Shown here: in pieces, positions 24,741-37,900 of the stretch
Layout: each line of letters opens with the position of its first letter
Numbering within the stretch: position 1 is the stretch's first letter
NCBI GenBank assembly: GCA_002633005.1
Contig: NMRA01000291.1
Location: 388,825 to 452,824, forward strand
Length of the DNA stretch: 64,000 nt
DNA from: Phoronis australis
Lineage: Eukaryota; Phoronida; Phoronidae
Direction: 5' to 3'
Program-made: the position numbers and the translations under genes
Notes under the pieces: model-generated
What the model was told of the DNA's origin: nothing
Seen by the model: the letters and a program-made list of their open reading frames with translations, nothing else
The model's database searches: none

Positions 24741-27439
24741 TATTTTCAGAAAACTTAGCAGTGTTTAGAAAACTAAAATATTATTTGTAATTGAAACTGC
24801 ACAAACAGTTGGATATAACAACTTGATGAATCTAAATACTAATTCGGTAACGACCTCATGTTGACACGTTACGAAATCAAATGGTTTCAGTAACGTTTGT
24901 TACGAAATGGCTAGTGTTTCTGGAAAAGCACCTCACGAAAAGGTGACTTTTCTTGGAGGCTCCCTACCAACAGGCCACTCTTAATGGTTCAGGCGGGTAT
25001 TCTAACCTCTATTTGCACCGCCTTGTCAAAAATGAAGTTGAGTACCCCGGAATTTTCCTTGTTTCAGGTACATTATTCCTTTGAAGTATGGCTTTTATTA
25101 CAGAATTCTCTGAGGCAACATTTACCGGTATTCCTCTAAGAATGTACAATTTAAGAATATTATTTCCGTGTCCTCCGCGATTCTCCTGCAAACCTCACTC
25201 AGACCAAGTAAGGAAAAGGTTGGTATTTGTTGGCGCGTGTTAGAAAATTCATGGAGGCAGCAAAATTTGTGTCACGATGTATGATTTTTTGTGGCGTGTC
25301 GAGAAACTACAAGACTGCGCATTATTCATGTATTGACAAACAGTATAGTGTGGAAAGCTATTGGATTGGCGTCCACTTGACATAAACATGTAGCCACGCC
25401 TTCTCATTTTCAAAGCGTGTTTTGGGCGGTTTAAACTATGTACTAAACGTAGTAATTAAACGGTGAGAAATCTAGTAACTTGGCAAAACCAAGTTTCCCA
25501 GTATAGCTTAAAAATAAAGCAATTGGCGACCAATTTCCGGGGTCAATGGGTGCAAAATGTTTCACTGAATGCGAAACATTTGTTGTAAACATATTTTGAC
25601 ACTAACCTTAGTGGTGTAGGACTGATCCCCTAATTGACCATGATCCCGCCCTGTTTACGGCTGGCGTCATATAGTGAGCAGCAATTAACTAATTAGAGAT
25701 ATTAATGCCGATTTACCGTATAAAAGCACATAATGTTGTGTTTGTTTATCAAAATTGCAAGCCACCTTCTTTTCTGAGAATTTGCTCGTGTTTGTTGCTT
25801 GTCACTGGTTAAGGCACAATGGTAACTTTCATATTCTTGAGTTTTGGGCATTTTTGTTTGGCCACGGACTCAAATTCTTTTGACATTTCTCTTGCCAAAC
25901 CACCTAAAATGTTTGACAGGCTTGACAGAATGTACACAGTTGGATGGCTTCTTGGCGGAATTACAGGCTGTAGGTTTTGTAATCTAAGTACAAGAATTTT
26001 TGTGGTTCGGGTTATTTCAAGCAGCAGAGTTGTCGTCAAATCCGATTGTTGTTCAATACCGTTATCCGCAGCTGACTTTGAAAAGTAAATAGTTTCTTTA
26101 ATTTCCAAATTTTACCACCGGAAACTACACGTATTGGTGGTCCGTTTCAGTACATGGTTCTATGGAGACTCGTCAAAATAGATTTTGTTGTACAAATGTT
26201 TCAAAAAGTTATCGGAAAGTATTAACGATTAATTTTATTTGTCATTAAGTGCCCGTCATGTGGTATTTTCCAGTCAAAAATATCTTACCATGTACACCGA
26301 GTACCGTGTCTTTGACTCCTGAATTTTTGCATACTTGAATTTCGGTCTTCAGTGCAAAACTTCAGTAATTGACGGTTGAACAGCACGACTCTCCGTGAGC
26401 ATAACAAGATCACAGAGGTCTTCAGGTACAAAATTGCCCTGGATCATTTTAAGAACAGAAGTGAGTTAATTAGATAAAGCGTTCCCTGGATTTTCTCAAG
26501 ACCTCTCCCTTCCCTATTAAGGGATTGGCGCTTCTTTACTTACGTTTTCGTAAGGGAAAACTGCTAGGAATCTGTGCATTAGTTGTTTTAAAACTTCGGA
26601 TATCCAAGACTTTTTGAGATTTAGGTAGCAAAATAATCCCTAGTCTGTTTAGAACGTCAACAGCGTTGTAAACTTACAAACTTCGAATGTATAAATATTC
26701 CAAGGCTCCCGATTTTACCTAATGTATGTAGGTCAAATGAACTACCGTTTTAATGGATAGATTTCGAAGGTCTCTTAATTTACGTCTAAAGAGAGGTTCC
26801 AGAGTAGTTTGTATGTCCGTATTTGAAAGTCAATGAAGATGTTTCAATGAATGGAAACTGAAAACTTGACTTATTCTGTGCACGGTGTCCGTCAGTAGCA
26901 CTTAAAATGGGCACTGTGCATGATTACAACTTTTAGTTTAGGTTATTACCAGATGTGCATGTCGTATTTAGGCCCCTTAGCCAATATGTCGTGAAGCTGT
27001 GCATGTACCCGGAATCCTGTGCATGCCCTTTGTATGAATTGCAATTTTCAAAAATCCTATGCCAGTGAAACTTAACTTTCCAGTTTATAAAATGGTAGAT
27101 GTTCAATGGAATATTTTCAGCTATAAATCACTTCAGACTGAGACTTGGGTACCGTTTTATTAAAGGTCATAACTTCGACTTTAAATTGCAAACTGTTCAT
27201 TAACGTGGCTCGTGAAAATTGTAGGAAAAATAATTTTCTTAACGTCAGTTGCTACGTTTCCTTTATTTAAATACAGTGTCGAGTTCGCAAATAACATGCC
27301 TATGACCGTCTTAGCCACAGGCTAGCGTACGATCTTTGATAGAACCTGCCCGTGGTCTGTAGCATCACAGACAGCTCGAGCATACATTTGGGTCTAGAGT
27401 CTCTCGAATTCGGACGAGAACTATTTTTGCCATGTTCCG

Positions 27440-27730
27440 GTCTACTCTAACATGAACTCAAGATGAATGTTTATTATTCTGAGCTCGATTACATTATGGT
27501 TTACACGGATGACTGTCTAACCCTAGTTTGCACTTGATGACCCTAGCATTAAAGATGTAGGCTCGAGTTTGAACTCGAAATTTCGAGTTATCACCCGAAA
27601 TCTCGGATTCTTACTCGAGTTTGTACGTGACTTGAATTTAGTGGTCATCAAGCGCTAACTTGGGCTAAGACTCATCTGCGTAATTCCAACTTGCTCGCCC
27701 GCAGAATGATAGACACATGTCTTGAGTTTG
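27440..27730 (+). repeat. Dispersed repeat related to 48197-48588
   Basis: Over about 150 bases this matches the element at 48197-48588 in the same orientation. Shared blocks include GCTCGA.TACATTAT.GTTTAC, then CTAG.T.AAGTTTGC and ACTCGAAATTT.GAGTT. The core is itself a palindrome around ACTCGAAATTTCGAGT. The ends of this copy are not clear. Confidence 0.6.
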
Positions 27731-29100
27731 TATTAAGGTAAGACGAAAAAAGTATAAAAAGATAATTTAGAGTACAATTTTGAAATTGGAGCTTAGGCCC
27801 TCGGCCCTGCTTTCAGAGAAGTCATACCTGGCAACCTGACCGTCGAAATCCCTGAGGACCAGATCCACAACAGGCTGCCCAGTTGTATTGGATTATAGAC
27901 GAATCGTAACGACCGATAACTACGGAGACGTCACCAAACAACTGAACAAAAGCGCTAATAAAAAACTATAAATGCAAAGTACCGATAATGAAAGAAAAGA
28001 AGCGATAATCACACACTTTAAGTCATATTCATATATAAGGGAAAGCCGCCTACACATAAGCGTGAATCTTGGGCAAATGCGCATATACGCAAAAAAAAAT
28101 CAGATTCTTTGAATAAAAGCATTATAAGACGTATGGGCCCAATTATACGCAGTAAATAATTTATTGTCAAAAATATCACAATCGACAAACTTTCAAATGT
28201 TCAAGCCATTCCCTTAATAGCCATGTTGTTTTTCCTTAGAATTAAAGTCAATCGAGCTACATTATAGCCTTTAAAGTCGGCTTATTTACGTTAAACCTGT
28301 TTAACAAACATGCAAGATATTCTTTAATTTGGTGAAAAATAATTAAAAGTTTTCTAAAGGCGCCACCGCTTGCTGTCCCGTCTCGGGCAGCAAATTGCAT
28401 TTTGACTCCATTTTTTCTTAAACCTGTCTTTGATGTTTCCCTCTGTTTTAAAAATGCCCATTGAAATTGTGGAGCTTTCCGAAACCTAATTAATGAATTT
28501 GCTTTCCGTGTTTCGTTTTAAAGGATGCTTTACCAAAAGAACTAGAACTTGATACTAGATCAAGTAAATCGCCTGTTGGCTAAATTTGTCCGTCAGACAT
28601 TTTTACGTGGACTGATTCTATGGTTTGACGTTGATGCATTGTGATTTACTTAACGGTTCCAACTTGGCGATTTCACTGTTGGACTAGTGGTTTACATGGT
28701 AACGAAATTGTACATGCTGTGCTTGTGATCAGTAAAACACGTGGAGTAATTTTCAAGCACGCGCATACGTTCGCGGCTCTGGTTTAATCCCTGTTGTAAA
28801 GAGTTGCAAAAATGCATCGAACGTTGTATTGTAGAATCAGTACAATTTCAGCAGTTTTCTATACATTTGGAAATTTAAGTAGATAATTACACCGAACGAT
28901 TACTCAGTCCTACACAGGGACAGATCTGTCGTGGCTGAAGGCACCGTGGCAGGAAAACATCGCATTGAGTAGTTCGTGAAATATCCAATAGCGAGCCTAT
29001 TAAAGACAGTTGTTATTTTGACATTTTATTCTACGCATACAGTTATACAAATTGGTGTAGAAAGCTACTAACAAGATATAGGTCAACCATACGTCCCTCA

Positions 29101-29144
29101 CGCGCGCAAACGCGCGCGCGCGCACACACACACACACACACAAA
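29101..29144. repeat. CG/CA dinucleotide microsatellite
   Basis: A (CG)n run passes into a (CA)n run, broken once by AAA. This is a simple-sequence repeat in intergenic DNA. Confidence 0.95.
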
Positions 29145-29670
29145 CATTCCAGATCACCAGGTAACCAGGAGAGTGAGAAAGCTATCATACAAGAGACATG
29201 AGTGAAAAGGCCGCCCATCCTGTTACAGTTTGTGCATACACACAATTTTCCTGTAAGTAATATATTCTAAATTATAATAATTCTTAAAACGTTATCTTAC
29301 AACATTCTCTATGCTTAGTGAAATAGTGTTAATATAACCATAGTGTAAACGCCAAGTCGCTAGACTTTTCTGTGTCATTCTTGACTTATTTCATATGCCA
29401 GTATTTTATTTATCTTTGTATGTCATGTGTGTTTTGTATTTTTGGGATTTGCCAAATGAATCTTTCTATAGGACTACGCAACCCTGTCATTTTGAGGTTA
29501 AGGTGATAACAATAGGACCACTAGTAGTATCCGTCGGAAACGTGATTTTCAGTTACTTTCTGAAGCTATACGACCTGTTGGGCACTCTTCGTGGTAAGAA
29601 GTGCCGCTGCAATGTCAAAATCTCTACCAAAGACACAAAATACAGCGCACCAACGCAACTCGCAGACAGA

Positions 29671-29876
29671 CTTGTACCCGAAACGAGTCATGAAATCATT
29701 GACCCTGGTGGCGGTTAATACCCGAGTCAATACCACTATTGACACCCCGGTGACCGCAAATCCAAACCACACACCTGTACCCAAAATAAATCTTGAAATC
29801 ATAGCCCCGGGTGGCGGCTAGTAGCCTAGTAAATACCGAGACTGACACCCCCAGTGACCGTAAATCCAAACCACTA
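29671..29876 (+). repeat. Two-copy ~104-bp tandem repeat
   Basis: Two adjacent units (about 29671-29774 and 29775-29876) share TGTACCC, TGAAATCAT, GGTGGCGG, GACACCCC, GTGACCG and AAATCCAAACCAC in the same order, at perhaps 75-80 percent identity by eye. Small open frames in both units are by-products of the repeat. Confidence 0.75.
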
Positions 29877-30839
29877 AAGGCTCGTCTGGACTTTGCTGTT
29901 TGGGGGCGTGTGATATAGACCTGACTTGCCCGAATTTCATAAAGGTACGTCAAAATATACAGAAACTTCGATTTACTAAAGAGTTACACATTGGCGCGAA
30001 CAAAACGGTTTTGGTGCTGCGCGAACATTTTGCCTTCGAGAAATATGGTTGTCTTCTTACGATATCCCTGATCCGCCACTGACTACCTCAGCTTGACGAA
30101 AATCATCGTCGGTGGAATTCGCTGTTTGAGAAAAGAATGACATCGATTTTACTGAAATTCAACCTACATTCGAAAATTCTCTGAAGCGCACTCGGGAACT
30201 TCCTTGAAAGATTTGATTATACGCAAAAATCTTACAAGACTTCGTACATTTTGTAGACACCGCATAACATGTAAAACAGAAAGCAACAAACCCTTTACAT
30301 ATCGAATCTTCTCGAACATGGAAGTTTTGGTCATTTTGAGATGCAGCATTATAGTACGTCTTTATCCGAAGTAAGGAATCTTTAGGTGATCCCAGAAGGC
30401 ATGCGCGTGGGTACCTGATGAGGACAAGACTCGCCGAGGGACAGTCGAGGTATCCCACACCTGACGGAGAGTTTGGAAGTCCTCGCCCAAAGAATTTTCA
30501 GAATTCAGGCGTGTTAACGTGGATTGCAGTGGTATCCTCTTGTTCTTAGTGGCTAGCGTAAAATTTACCTATTTAAAGTCAAAGAAATCCTCATGCCATT
30601 TTGAGGACGTTGAAATCAGTCGTTAAAACTTAATAAAAAAAAAAATTTTTAAAAAAAATCCCGCCTTGACTGTCGATGTCCACAGGGCGAAAATTTCAAG
30701 TTTCATAAAAACGCTTTCCCAATCGAACGATAAAGAAATGGGTCTCTCCATTATTACACGAATACTATTGGGTATTGCTCATTGCTTGGTCTTCAAGCTT
30801 GTAAACCTTTCATCTTCACCCGGTTCTTGTCAATGAGTG

Positions 30840-30989
30840 CAGGCGCGGATCCAGGATTTTGAGTTTGGGGGGAGGGGGGCCAGAGCAGAGTATTAGCCAG
30901 GTTTCACAACCCCGAACTGCCAAATGTAATCTAGGAGAATGTTAGGGAGGGGTCATGGCCCCCTTGGCTCCCCTCTATATCCGCCACTG
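30840..30989. mobile_element. 150-bp inverted-repeat element with CAG..GCGGAT ends
   Basis: The left end CAGGCGCGGATCCAGG pairs with the inverted right end CAGTGGCGGATAT. The interior has G-rich and C-rich arms. It resembles the element at 24435-24650 in its termini. It is non-coding, and no target-site duplication was recognised. Confidence 0.55.
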
Positions 30990-31382
30990 GATTACTTGAT
31001 CAGTTAAGCACTACATATCGGGGTTCTCGGCGTGTTCTTCACCGTAGACCGCGTATCTTGATGCTGTCCCGGTGGGTTGTATGATTTAGACTTATTGGGC
31101 AATTGGAAATTCTAGTTCTTTCCCATGTGATTAGTTGTCACGGTATTTAACTGCCGACGCGGCTTCTGCCAATATCTTTTCCCCGTTGATTTTTTGATTG
31201 CTGCTCCGGCTATCCGAATTATATTTTCCAAAGTTTCCACCAATTTACCTCCTCCCCTCACCTAATACACCTAAGACCTTGACCTAGACTACTACAATGC
31301 CAAATTATCCACCTGACACGATGCCACAATACTTGAAGGGGCACGTATGTTTCTACCTAGAAACCAACCTCCGGGTTTCTGC

Positions 31383-31644
31383 CCAGGGGCCTGTTCCAAG
31401 AAACTGACTTAAGTTCATTTTTGACTTAAGTTTAAGATTTGTCTTAAATTCCAAACTTTGAAACTTCCACTTGCTGTTAGTTAGTGAAATTTAAGACAAA
31501 ACTTACGTCACACAGTTAATTCAAACTTAAGATCTCTTTCTTGAATTGGTTTTGAGATAAATTTAACTTTTATTTTAAAATTTACTAAAATTTAGGATTT
31601 GTCTTCAAGTTAGCTAAGTCAGTTTTGTGGGAACGGGCCCCTGG
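31383..31644. mobile_element. MITE with ~30-bp terminal inverted repeats
   Basis: The left end CCAGGGGCCTGTTCCAAGA, continuing AACTGACTTAA, is matched by the inverted right end CCAGGGGCCCGTTCCCAC, continuing AAAACTGACTTAG. The 262-base element is rich in AAGTTTAAGA-like internal inverted repeats and could fold into a long hairpin. It lies about 270 bases upstream of the NDUFB5 start codon. Confidence 0.8.
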
Positions 31645-31869
31645 TCTTGGGCTCCGTTTTGGTTACCTCCGGTACTTTGTTGATCGATCGCGACCTCTAC
31701 TGGGAAATGAAATGAACGTGAAGAATGCTTCACAATAAATATTTATATGTCCTAAGCAAAACAATTGAAATTTGTTTTTGTTTATACATACAGTAAATCT
31801 TCCTTTTGGAGGGGAGGGGGCAAAAGATCATAGATGTTTGTTCAATACGAAATTGAAGTCCATTAAATT

Positions 31870-31919
31870 TGACCAATCAACATTAAGTATTTATTTTTGT
31901 GCCTTCAAGATGGCGGCTA
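31870..31919 (+). promoter_or_regulatory. NDUFB5 proximal promoter / start context
   Basis: A CCAAT box lies at 31873-31877. The start codon sits inside AAGATGGCGGC (31908-31918), which matches the YY1 consensus as I know it. YY1 sites over the start codon are common in animal genes for mitochondrial proteins. No TATA box is seen at a sensible distance. The transcription start itself is not defined. Confidence 0.5.
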
Positions 31920-34900
31920 TGGGATTTCTTCGGATGTCCCAAGCCGGGGTGAAATGTCTGAGAATTCCGCTTTTAAAGCCAGCGAATTTTCTTGGCAACG
32001 TTTCCAATTCTAATTTAGGTATGTAAAGAAGTTACGTTTAATTTTGCATTACATTTGTCCCTCGCAATCGTCACAAAGCTCCGTGCACAAAATTTGCATT
32101 CAAGGCCCAAAACTGTCTGAATGTAAAAACAGAATTGCCTTGGTTTTTGGTTGGTTTTGGCCTTGCCATTGAATTTGGCCTTGGCCTTACTAGGCTTTTG
32201 AAGCTCTTATCTGTGGCGTATCCGTGAGTTTTCGCTATACTTCTCAGGGATCCAGTGGAGGTAGTCAGTCACAATAAACTTGGGTACACTACGTGCTTTC
32301 CACGTGAAAATGGAGTTGTGTTGAAACGGAGATACCCAAGACCAAGTTTGTGACGACTGCCCCCCCATTTGCAGTACACAGAACACCAGGCCCTGTGGGT
32401 AAAAGTCGAATAGGTGTTTCCCTCTTCCCATCTACTCGACTGTGTGCTTCTTTCACTTTTCTTGGTTTCTGTTGGCCAATACTCAGCTCTGAAACAGAGT
32501 TGAGGGGCTATCGAAACGCTTTTTTCAAATTTGTGAAATGGAAATAATTTAAGGTAGGTGTATACACTGATCAAATCTCCAGGTTCCTAACTAAAATGAG
32601 TAAAAAGGGAGTTTTAACTAGTTAGACATGACTCTGAAAGTGACAAAAATCGAGAAAAAAATATGTTTTTTTGTAGTTGGTTTTTTTAAAAAATCGTATT
32701 TTTTAATTTTCAACAAATCCAATTTTACCTCGAATTTTTTTCAAAATGCACAGGGATCATCATCAACTATTTCCTTACGCAATATTCTACTTATCCATAC
32801 CAAATATATGTACAAAATCATTATGATCTTGATTTTGTGGCATTTTTTGTGTGTGAGTTGGGGCAAGCACGCCACTTTTTGTCATTTGGTCACTTTCCGT
32901 CTAATAACTAAAAATCTGGTCCATTTATCAAAAAACCCTGGCACGCGATTTTACTTCAGTCCAAGAGGATTTCAAATTTGCAACTTTCGTTAAAATTGAC
33001 CCACGTGTTGTGGAAAAATAGGCCCGAGAATCGTGTCACTATCCTGAAATCACGAGCCGAGAAAAACGGCTTTGAAGTTAAGCGGTCATCGATTGCCACT
33101 TGAGATCAAATTTCGTTCAGAATGCGTGGTCATTATGTTCCAATTTTTGTTGAAGTACTAGAAATAAAGCTGATATTTACTTCATATTTAGAAAATGTGA
33201 CATACCTGTTTGTTTACAGCGTAATTTTAATCATTTTTTCGAACTTGTGATGCACGACAGACGACCAAAACAAATATGGCTGTCACGTGGGCGGAGCTTA
33301 GCGTTGATCTATTGTCTGCTGTACTGGTGTGCCGACCACCATGTGTTGATTGTTTATACGATTCATCTGAACTCTCCACTCAGTTTGTAAAAGACTCTCT
33401 AACTATATTACACAGACCTATTTGTTAGTATTCCAATATTATCATCAACCAATATATGTGTTATATCAAATCGCCGCGTTACTGCCTACATAACAATATT
33501 GGCGACGAGGATAAAGAACTACTTTCATAGTAATGGTTCAACATTTTTACGTGCCTGTACCGAATGGACTTTGGGATAAGAAAATATCACTTTCTGCGCA
33601 AATAGCGCCGCTTGGGTGAGGTTCTCAAGTTACTAAAGTTTCTTATATTGCTTTCCTCTAAAATCGTATAATATCATGAGTTTTAATTCAGGGTTACGTT
33701 TGAATCTATGCACTAGAAAATTTTTTGTTATGTTGAACACTGGGTCATTTCTCTAATTCTTTGGGTTACGGCCAGTGGCAAGTTAAAAATCCTCTGGGTT
33801 TGACAGCCTAGTTTCTCCACGGCACGTTCCCAGCACAGAAGCACGGTTTATCTGCGAAGACTCTACTCTGACGGCATGTAGTTGTCCATGTGTCGCGCGC
33901 GCGGCTTGTCTTCACAGCGCGTGCATGCACTCTCACCGAATCGTGCAACACCACCCACGTCGACACTCAGCGTCCTCTCGCAAGACAACTGACCTTATAT
34001 TACCGACTTCTCTTATACATGCACAATCTCTGCACGGACTCCTCAAGCTGAGTGCAGTGATGGCTTCGGTAGGGCTTGGCGTACTCAACTTAATTTTTTT
34101 GCAGATAGACAAACAGGCTCAGGCTCGGAACAGGAGCTAGTTCACCATTTCACTACTGACTTTCACATGGTCAAAAATAGAATTGTTTTATTCTTGGTCT
34201 TGCTACAACACCAATATCAGCTGGTACATCACTCTCGATTGCCCGGTTACGCAATGCTTGTTGACAGGGTTAGATTAGAGCTAGTGTCCTTGTATATAAG
34301 CTCCGCCCCAGTTGACAATCACTGAGCTGGTGAGCACTCAAGCCATATGACTTACTGAGGCTTGGTCAAATATAGCTAAAAAAACAACTTTGGATTTTCA
34401 GAATGATTTTATTTTTCCTCAGTATACTGTGCATCAAGAATTAAAGATTAGGATGATATGAAAATGTAAAAAACAGTCAAAATTAATTTTTTTGTGTATC
34501 CACCTACCTTAAAGAAATGGGAGAAAAGTACTTGATTGTGCCGTTACTAACCAAATTGAATTACCTTGACATAGTTAGGGAACTGTAAATGGTATATTTC
34601 GCGTCAACAATGAATCAAATCATCTGCCATCTTGTAACCTCCAATTTTAATCTCGTGACGTCATATTATAATTAGTAGTTACCTGAATGCTAGGCAATTA
34701 CATCGCCTTGGATTATGCAGGCATACAGGGGCGATAGTACATTCCCACAAAAAGTTACTCATTTCAAAATACAGCAAATAAAATCAAATGAACCATACAT
34801 ATAGGAACATGGGGTTATAATTAACACATACCATGACTCTGGATACAATTTAGTCAGGAAAACTTGAACAAATCGATGAAAATCTGTCGCGGTTTGCCCG

Positions 34901-37900
34901 AGTTTTTCTTACCGGGTGCCATTTTGAGGATGTTACGTGAAATCTCGCATGTAGACGAATAAAAAGTCCAAGGGATACAAATCTTACAAATTTCACCTGA
35001 CGGATACCTTATGTTGCGCTAGTGTCACGCACTTCGCTCAGTCTCGCGCTAGCCTTTGCCTAACTCACGTGACTCAGTTGACATACTTTGCGGTTATCGG
35101 GTGTGGTGAAAAAGTTAACGGCAACCAAACAAGTGGAGTTTGATTTCTTCGCCAAAGTCAAGTTAATTCTCACAACTAAGCTTCATAGAAGATATGTATA
35201 GAAGTAGAAAGGGCCAATGATGAAAGTAAGCGCTTTTTTAAATGATAGCTTTAAGTGTGGAATGTATTTTTGACGAGGTGGAAACTCAAGATCAGTAACC
35301 CAAATCCGGTCACCGCCCATTTAAAATCCATGTAACGAAATGCGTACAGAAAGCGAATGAAAATATTGTAGCCCCTATATGGCTAACCGAGGGGCTAAGT
35401 GTTGCCAACCTGAATGCCAGCCAGTGAGCCAAGTGAATGCTTCAGTTTTCAATTTCATGATAATGCAAATGCCGGAGTGTCTGGAGTGACTAGCGAATAG
35501 TAAAAAAGTCAAATCTTTTAGTGAATAATTTTTTTCGAATGGTTTGACAGTTATACTCGCTGTATTATGTCTGCATAAACGTGTTCACGCGATCACAATT
35601 TCGACGAGTGCAAATTAATATTTGATGTGGAATTCGAGTGTGATGTGCATGACTTAATTCTACAGTTTCAATGTACGGACTTCCAATCTGGTTTATGGGT
35701 TGGTTTACCAACTAAGTATTTGTGTTCTTTTCAGTTGTATAAAACACTGAGGTGTAGGTGGCTGTACATCCTAACAAGATGTGCATGCCACAAGGTTTTT
35801 GACATATTTTACCTTGCCCTAGCTCCATAATTACCTTTCGAGCACAGAGGGACAACTTAGGAGGTCGTCGAAGCCTTTAAATCTTTTCAGTTCTAACAAA
35901 TATTTTTTAAATCAAGATTTTTTCGGACACAACCTTTTTGTTGTCAATCAAATCGTGAACTGGCCATTTTTGCAGAGCACATCACAGCGCATGTCTTATC
36001 TAGGCATTAAAATATTTGAATGATTTTGAGGTCAACTGCGGAAGAACTTTTACTAATCATTGATCCTTGACACTGGCAATCTGCCAGGATATCTAGTGTT
36101 CAACACTTGGCTGCCATGATTGCTACTCATTTCCACCTAGCTAGCAAAATGGCAAGGTCAACAATTTCATTGGAGAATGAAGGAATGCGTAGAGAAGATA
36201 TCTTGATAAATAGTTGATTCCCATATTATTTATTGTCCTTCTGTGTTCTTAATGATCATGAATTTGATGGTTTAGCCAGGGCAAGGTGTAATTTGCGGAA
36301 AACTTGTGGTGTACATAGGGCCTATGGAAGCGGAACCATTTGAGTGAGATTTGCAGGCCCAGTTCTTATGGTAGCGCTGCCTGCCTGCTGTTTCGTCCCC
36401 CCCCAAGCCAGAATGTTATTTACCGATAATTTATATCGGAATTTGAATTATAGGCAGGTAATTCTATTTTCTTTTTAGTTGCTCTTCGCCAGATGGGTCA
36501 TGGTCCACGAAAAATGGTCATCCGACCTGGTCGTCTGGAGTGGGATCAGTTCAAGGATGAGGCAGTAAGTTCAGATGTAGAGAATCCAAACTTTCAGCAG
36601 GGGTTCATCCAGGATTTTAAAAATAGGCAATTTCAATGGGCTTTCCCAATTTCTCAGTGTGCTCTTGAGCATTGATGCATCACTGCTTTCTTGTAATCCA
36701 AGTCGGATTGCTTTTATAGTGTGGTAGGTTATTGTGGAGATGTGGGTCTGCAGTAAAGTTTATCACATCTTAAACTTTTTATTATGGACAGACAGGGCAA
36801 TTATCACCTGGAGCTACTGTTACCATATCAAAATAAACCAATACTTGCTTTCTTTACGCGGGTGTAGAAATGCTGAACAGGGCATCCTAAGTAGGGTGTA
36901 TCAATGGGCCCTGGACGCCCACTAGATGAAGGTCTGGTACATGTAGTGTGCTTTGGAAAAGGAGAGTAGTTGATCAGAAATGAGGTGATTTATTGGAGCT
37001 ACAAGCCTAAGTCATAAGGAAAATTGTACTAATTTGTAATTCAATTTTTGAAATTTCCAGGATCAGTTTATTTCTCGAAATTCAAGATACCCTTATAAAT
37101 TTTGACGTTTTATCGTGTAGCTGTTGAAATTGACACCCCTTTTTATCCTTATGTGATTAGCTGCTACTTTCACTGATAGCTTATCTTTCAGTGATATTTT
37201 ATTTGTGGGGATGTTTGTAATTCTGACTCATTTCGTTTCAGCATTTTTTCTTCATGCTGGGCATAATCCCCCTCGGCGCCATCATCATTTATGCTAATGT
37301 CTTTATCGGTATGTAAATTTGCATATAGAATTCCAGTGAAGCTGATGTGTTAGTTCGGTTATTTGAAATGTTACTGAAAAAGTGTTTGATTCTGTAGAAT
37401 AGTATTTCAGCTTGGTGATAAACTAACATTAAAGTTTCTTCGTACCAGAAAATTAAATGCACGCATGTGTCTCTGTGTAATAAGTATACCGACACACTCA
37501 AATTTTCCCACTAAGTAAACAGTCTAATGGTGGGGTTGCCATGGTCACGTGTTGATCAAATCAAGCTTAGCTTGTTCTGTTACTTACTTACGTTTTACAT
37601 ATTTATCGCTTTCATCCTTTGTTGAAAAACTTGTGTTTCAACAAAAATAGTTCTTGTGTCACTTAAGTTTTCATACTAAATGTGTAATGTCCACCCAAAA
37701 AATAAATAAATAAATTTTTTATCGTGCAGGTAAAGCCGAGCTAGCAGACATACCTGAAGGTTATGAACCAGAGTTCCATGAATATTACAGTGTAAGTAAC
37801 TCGAAAGAGACTGAGGCTTATGTTATGCAGAGTTTACCATTTTTCTCTGCATTTTACCTTTTCCAGATTAATGCAAGTTATTCATCGCTTAACTGGTTAT

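Larger units (their letters stand above)
24741..31382. other. Gene-poor intergenic stretch with repeats
   Basis: No conserved gene was recognised. It holds a repeat related to the element at 48197-48588 (about 27440-27730), a CG/CA microsatellite, a two-copy tandem repeat at 29671-29876 and an inverted-repeat element at 30840-30989. A short open frame at 25819-26088 with an upstream TATAAAAG is discussed as a finding and is not called as a gene. Confidence 0.6.

Noticed and set aside
29395-29953. Several overlapping frames on both strands near 29.4-29.9 kb
   Set aside because: They arise from the two-copy 104-bp tandem repeat and share no family similarity.
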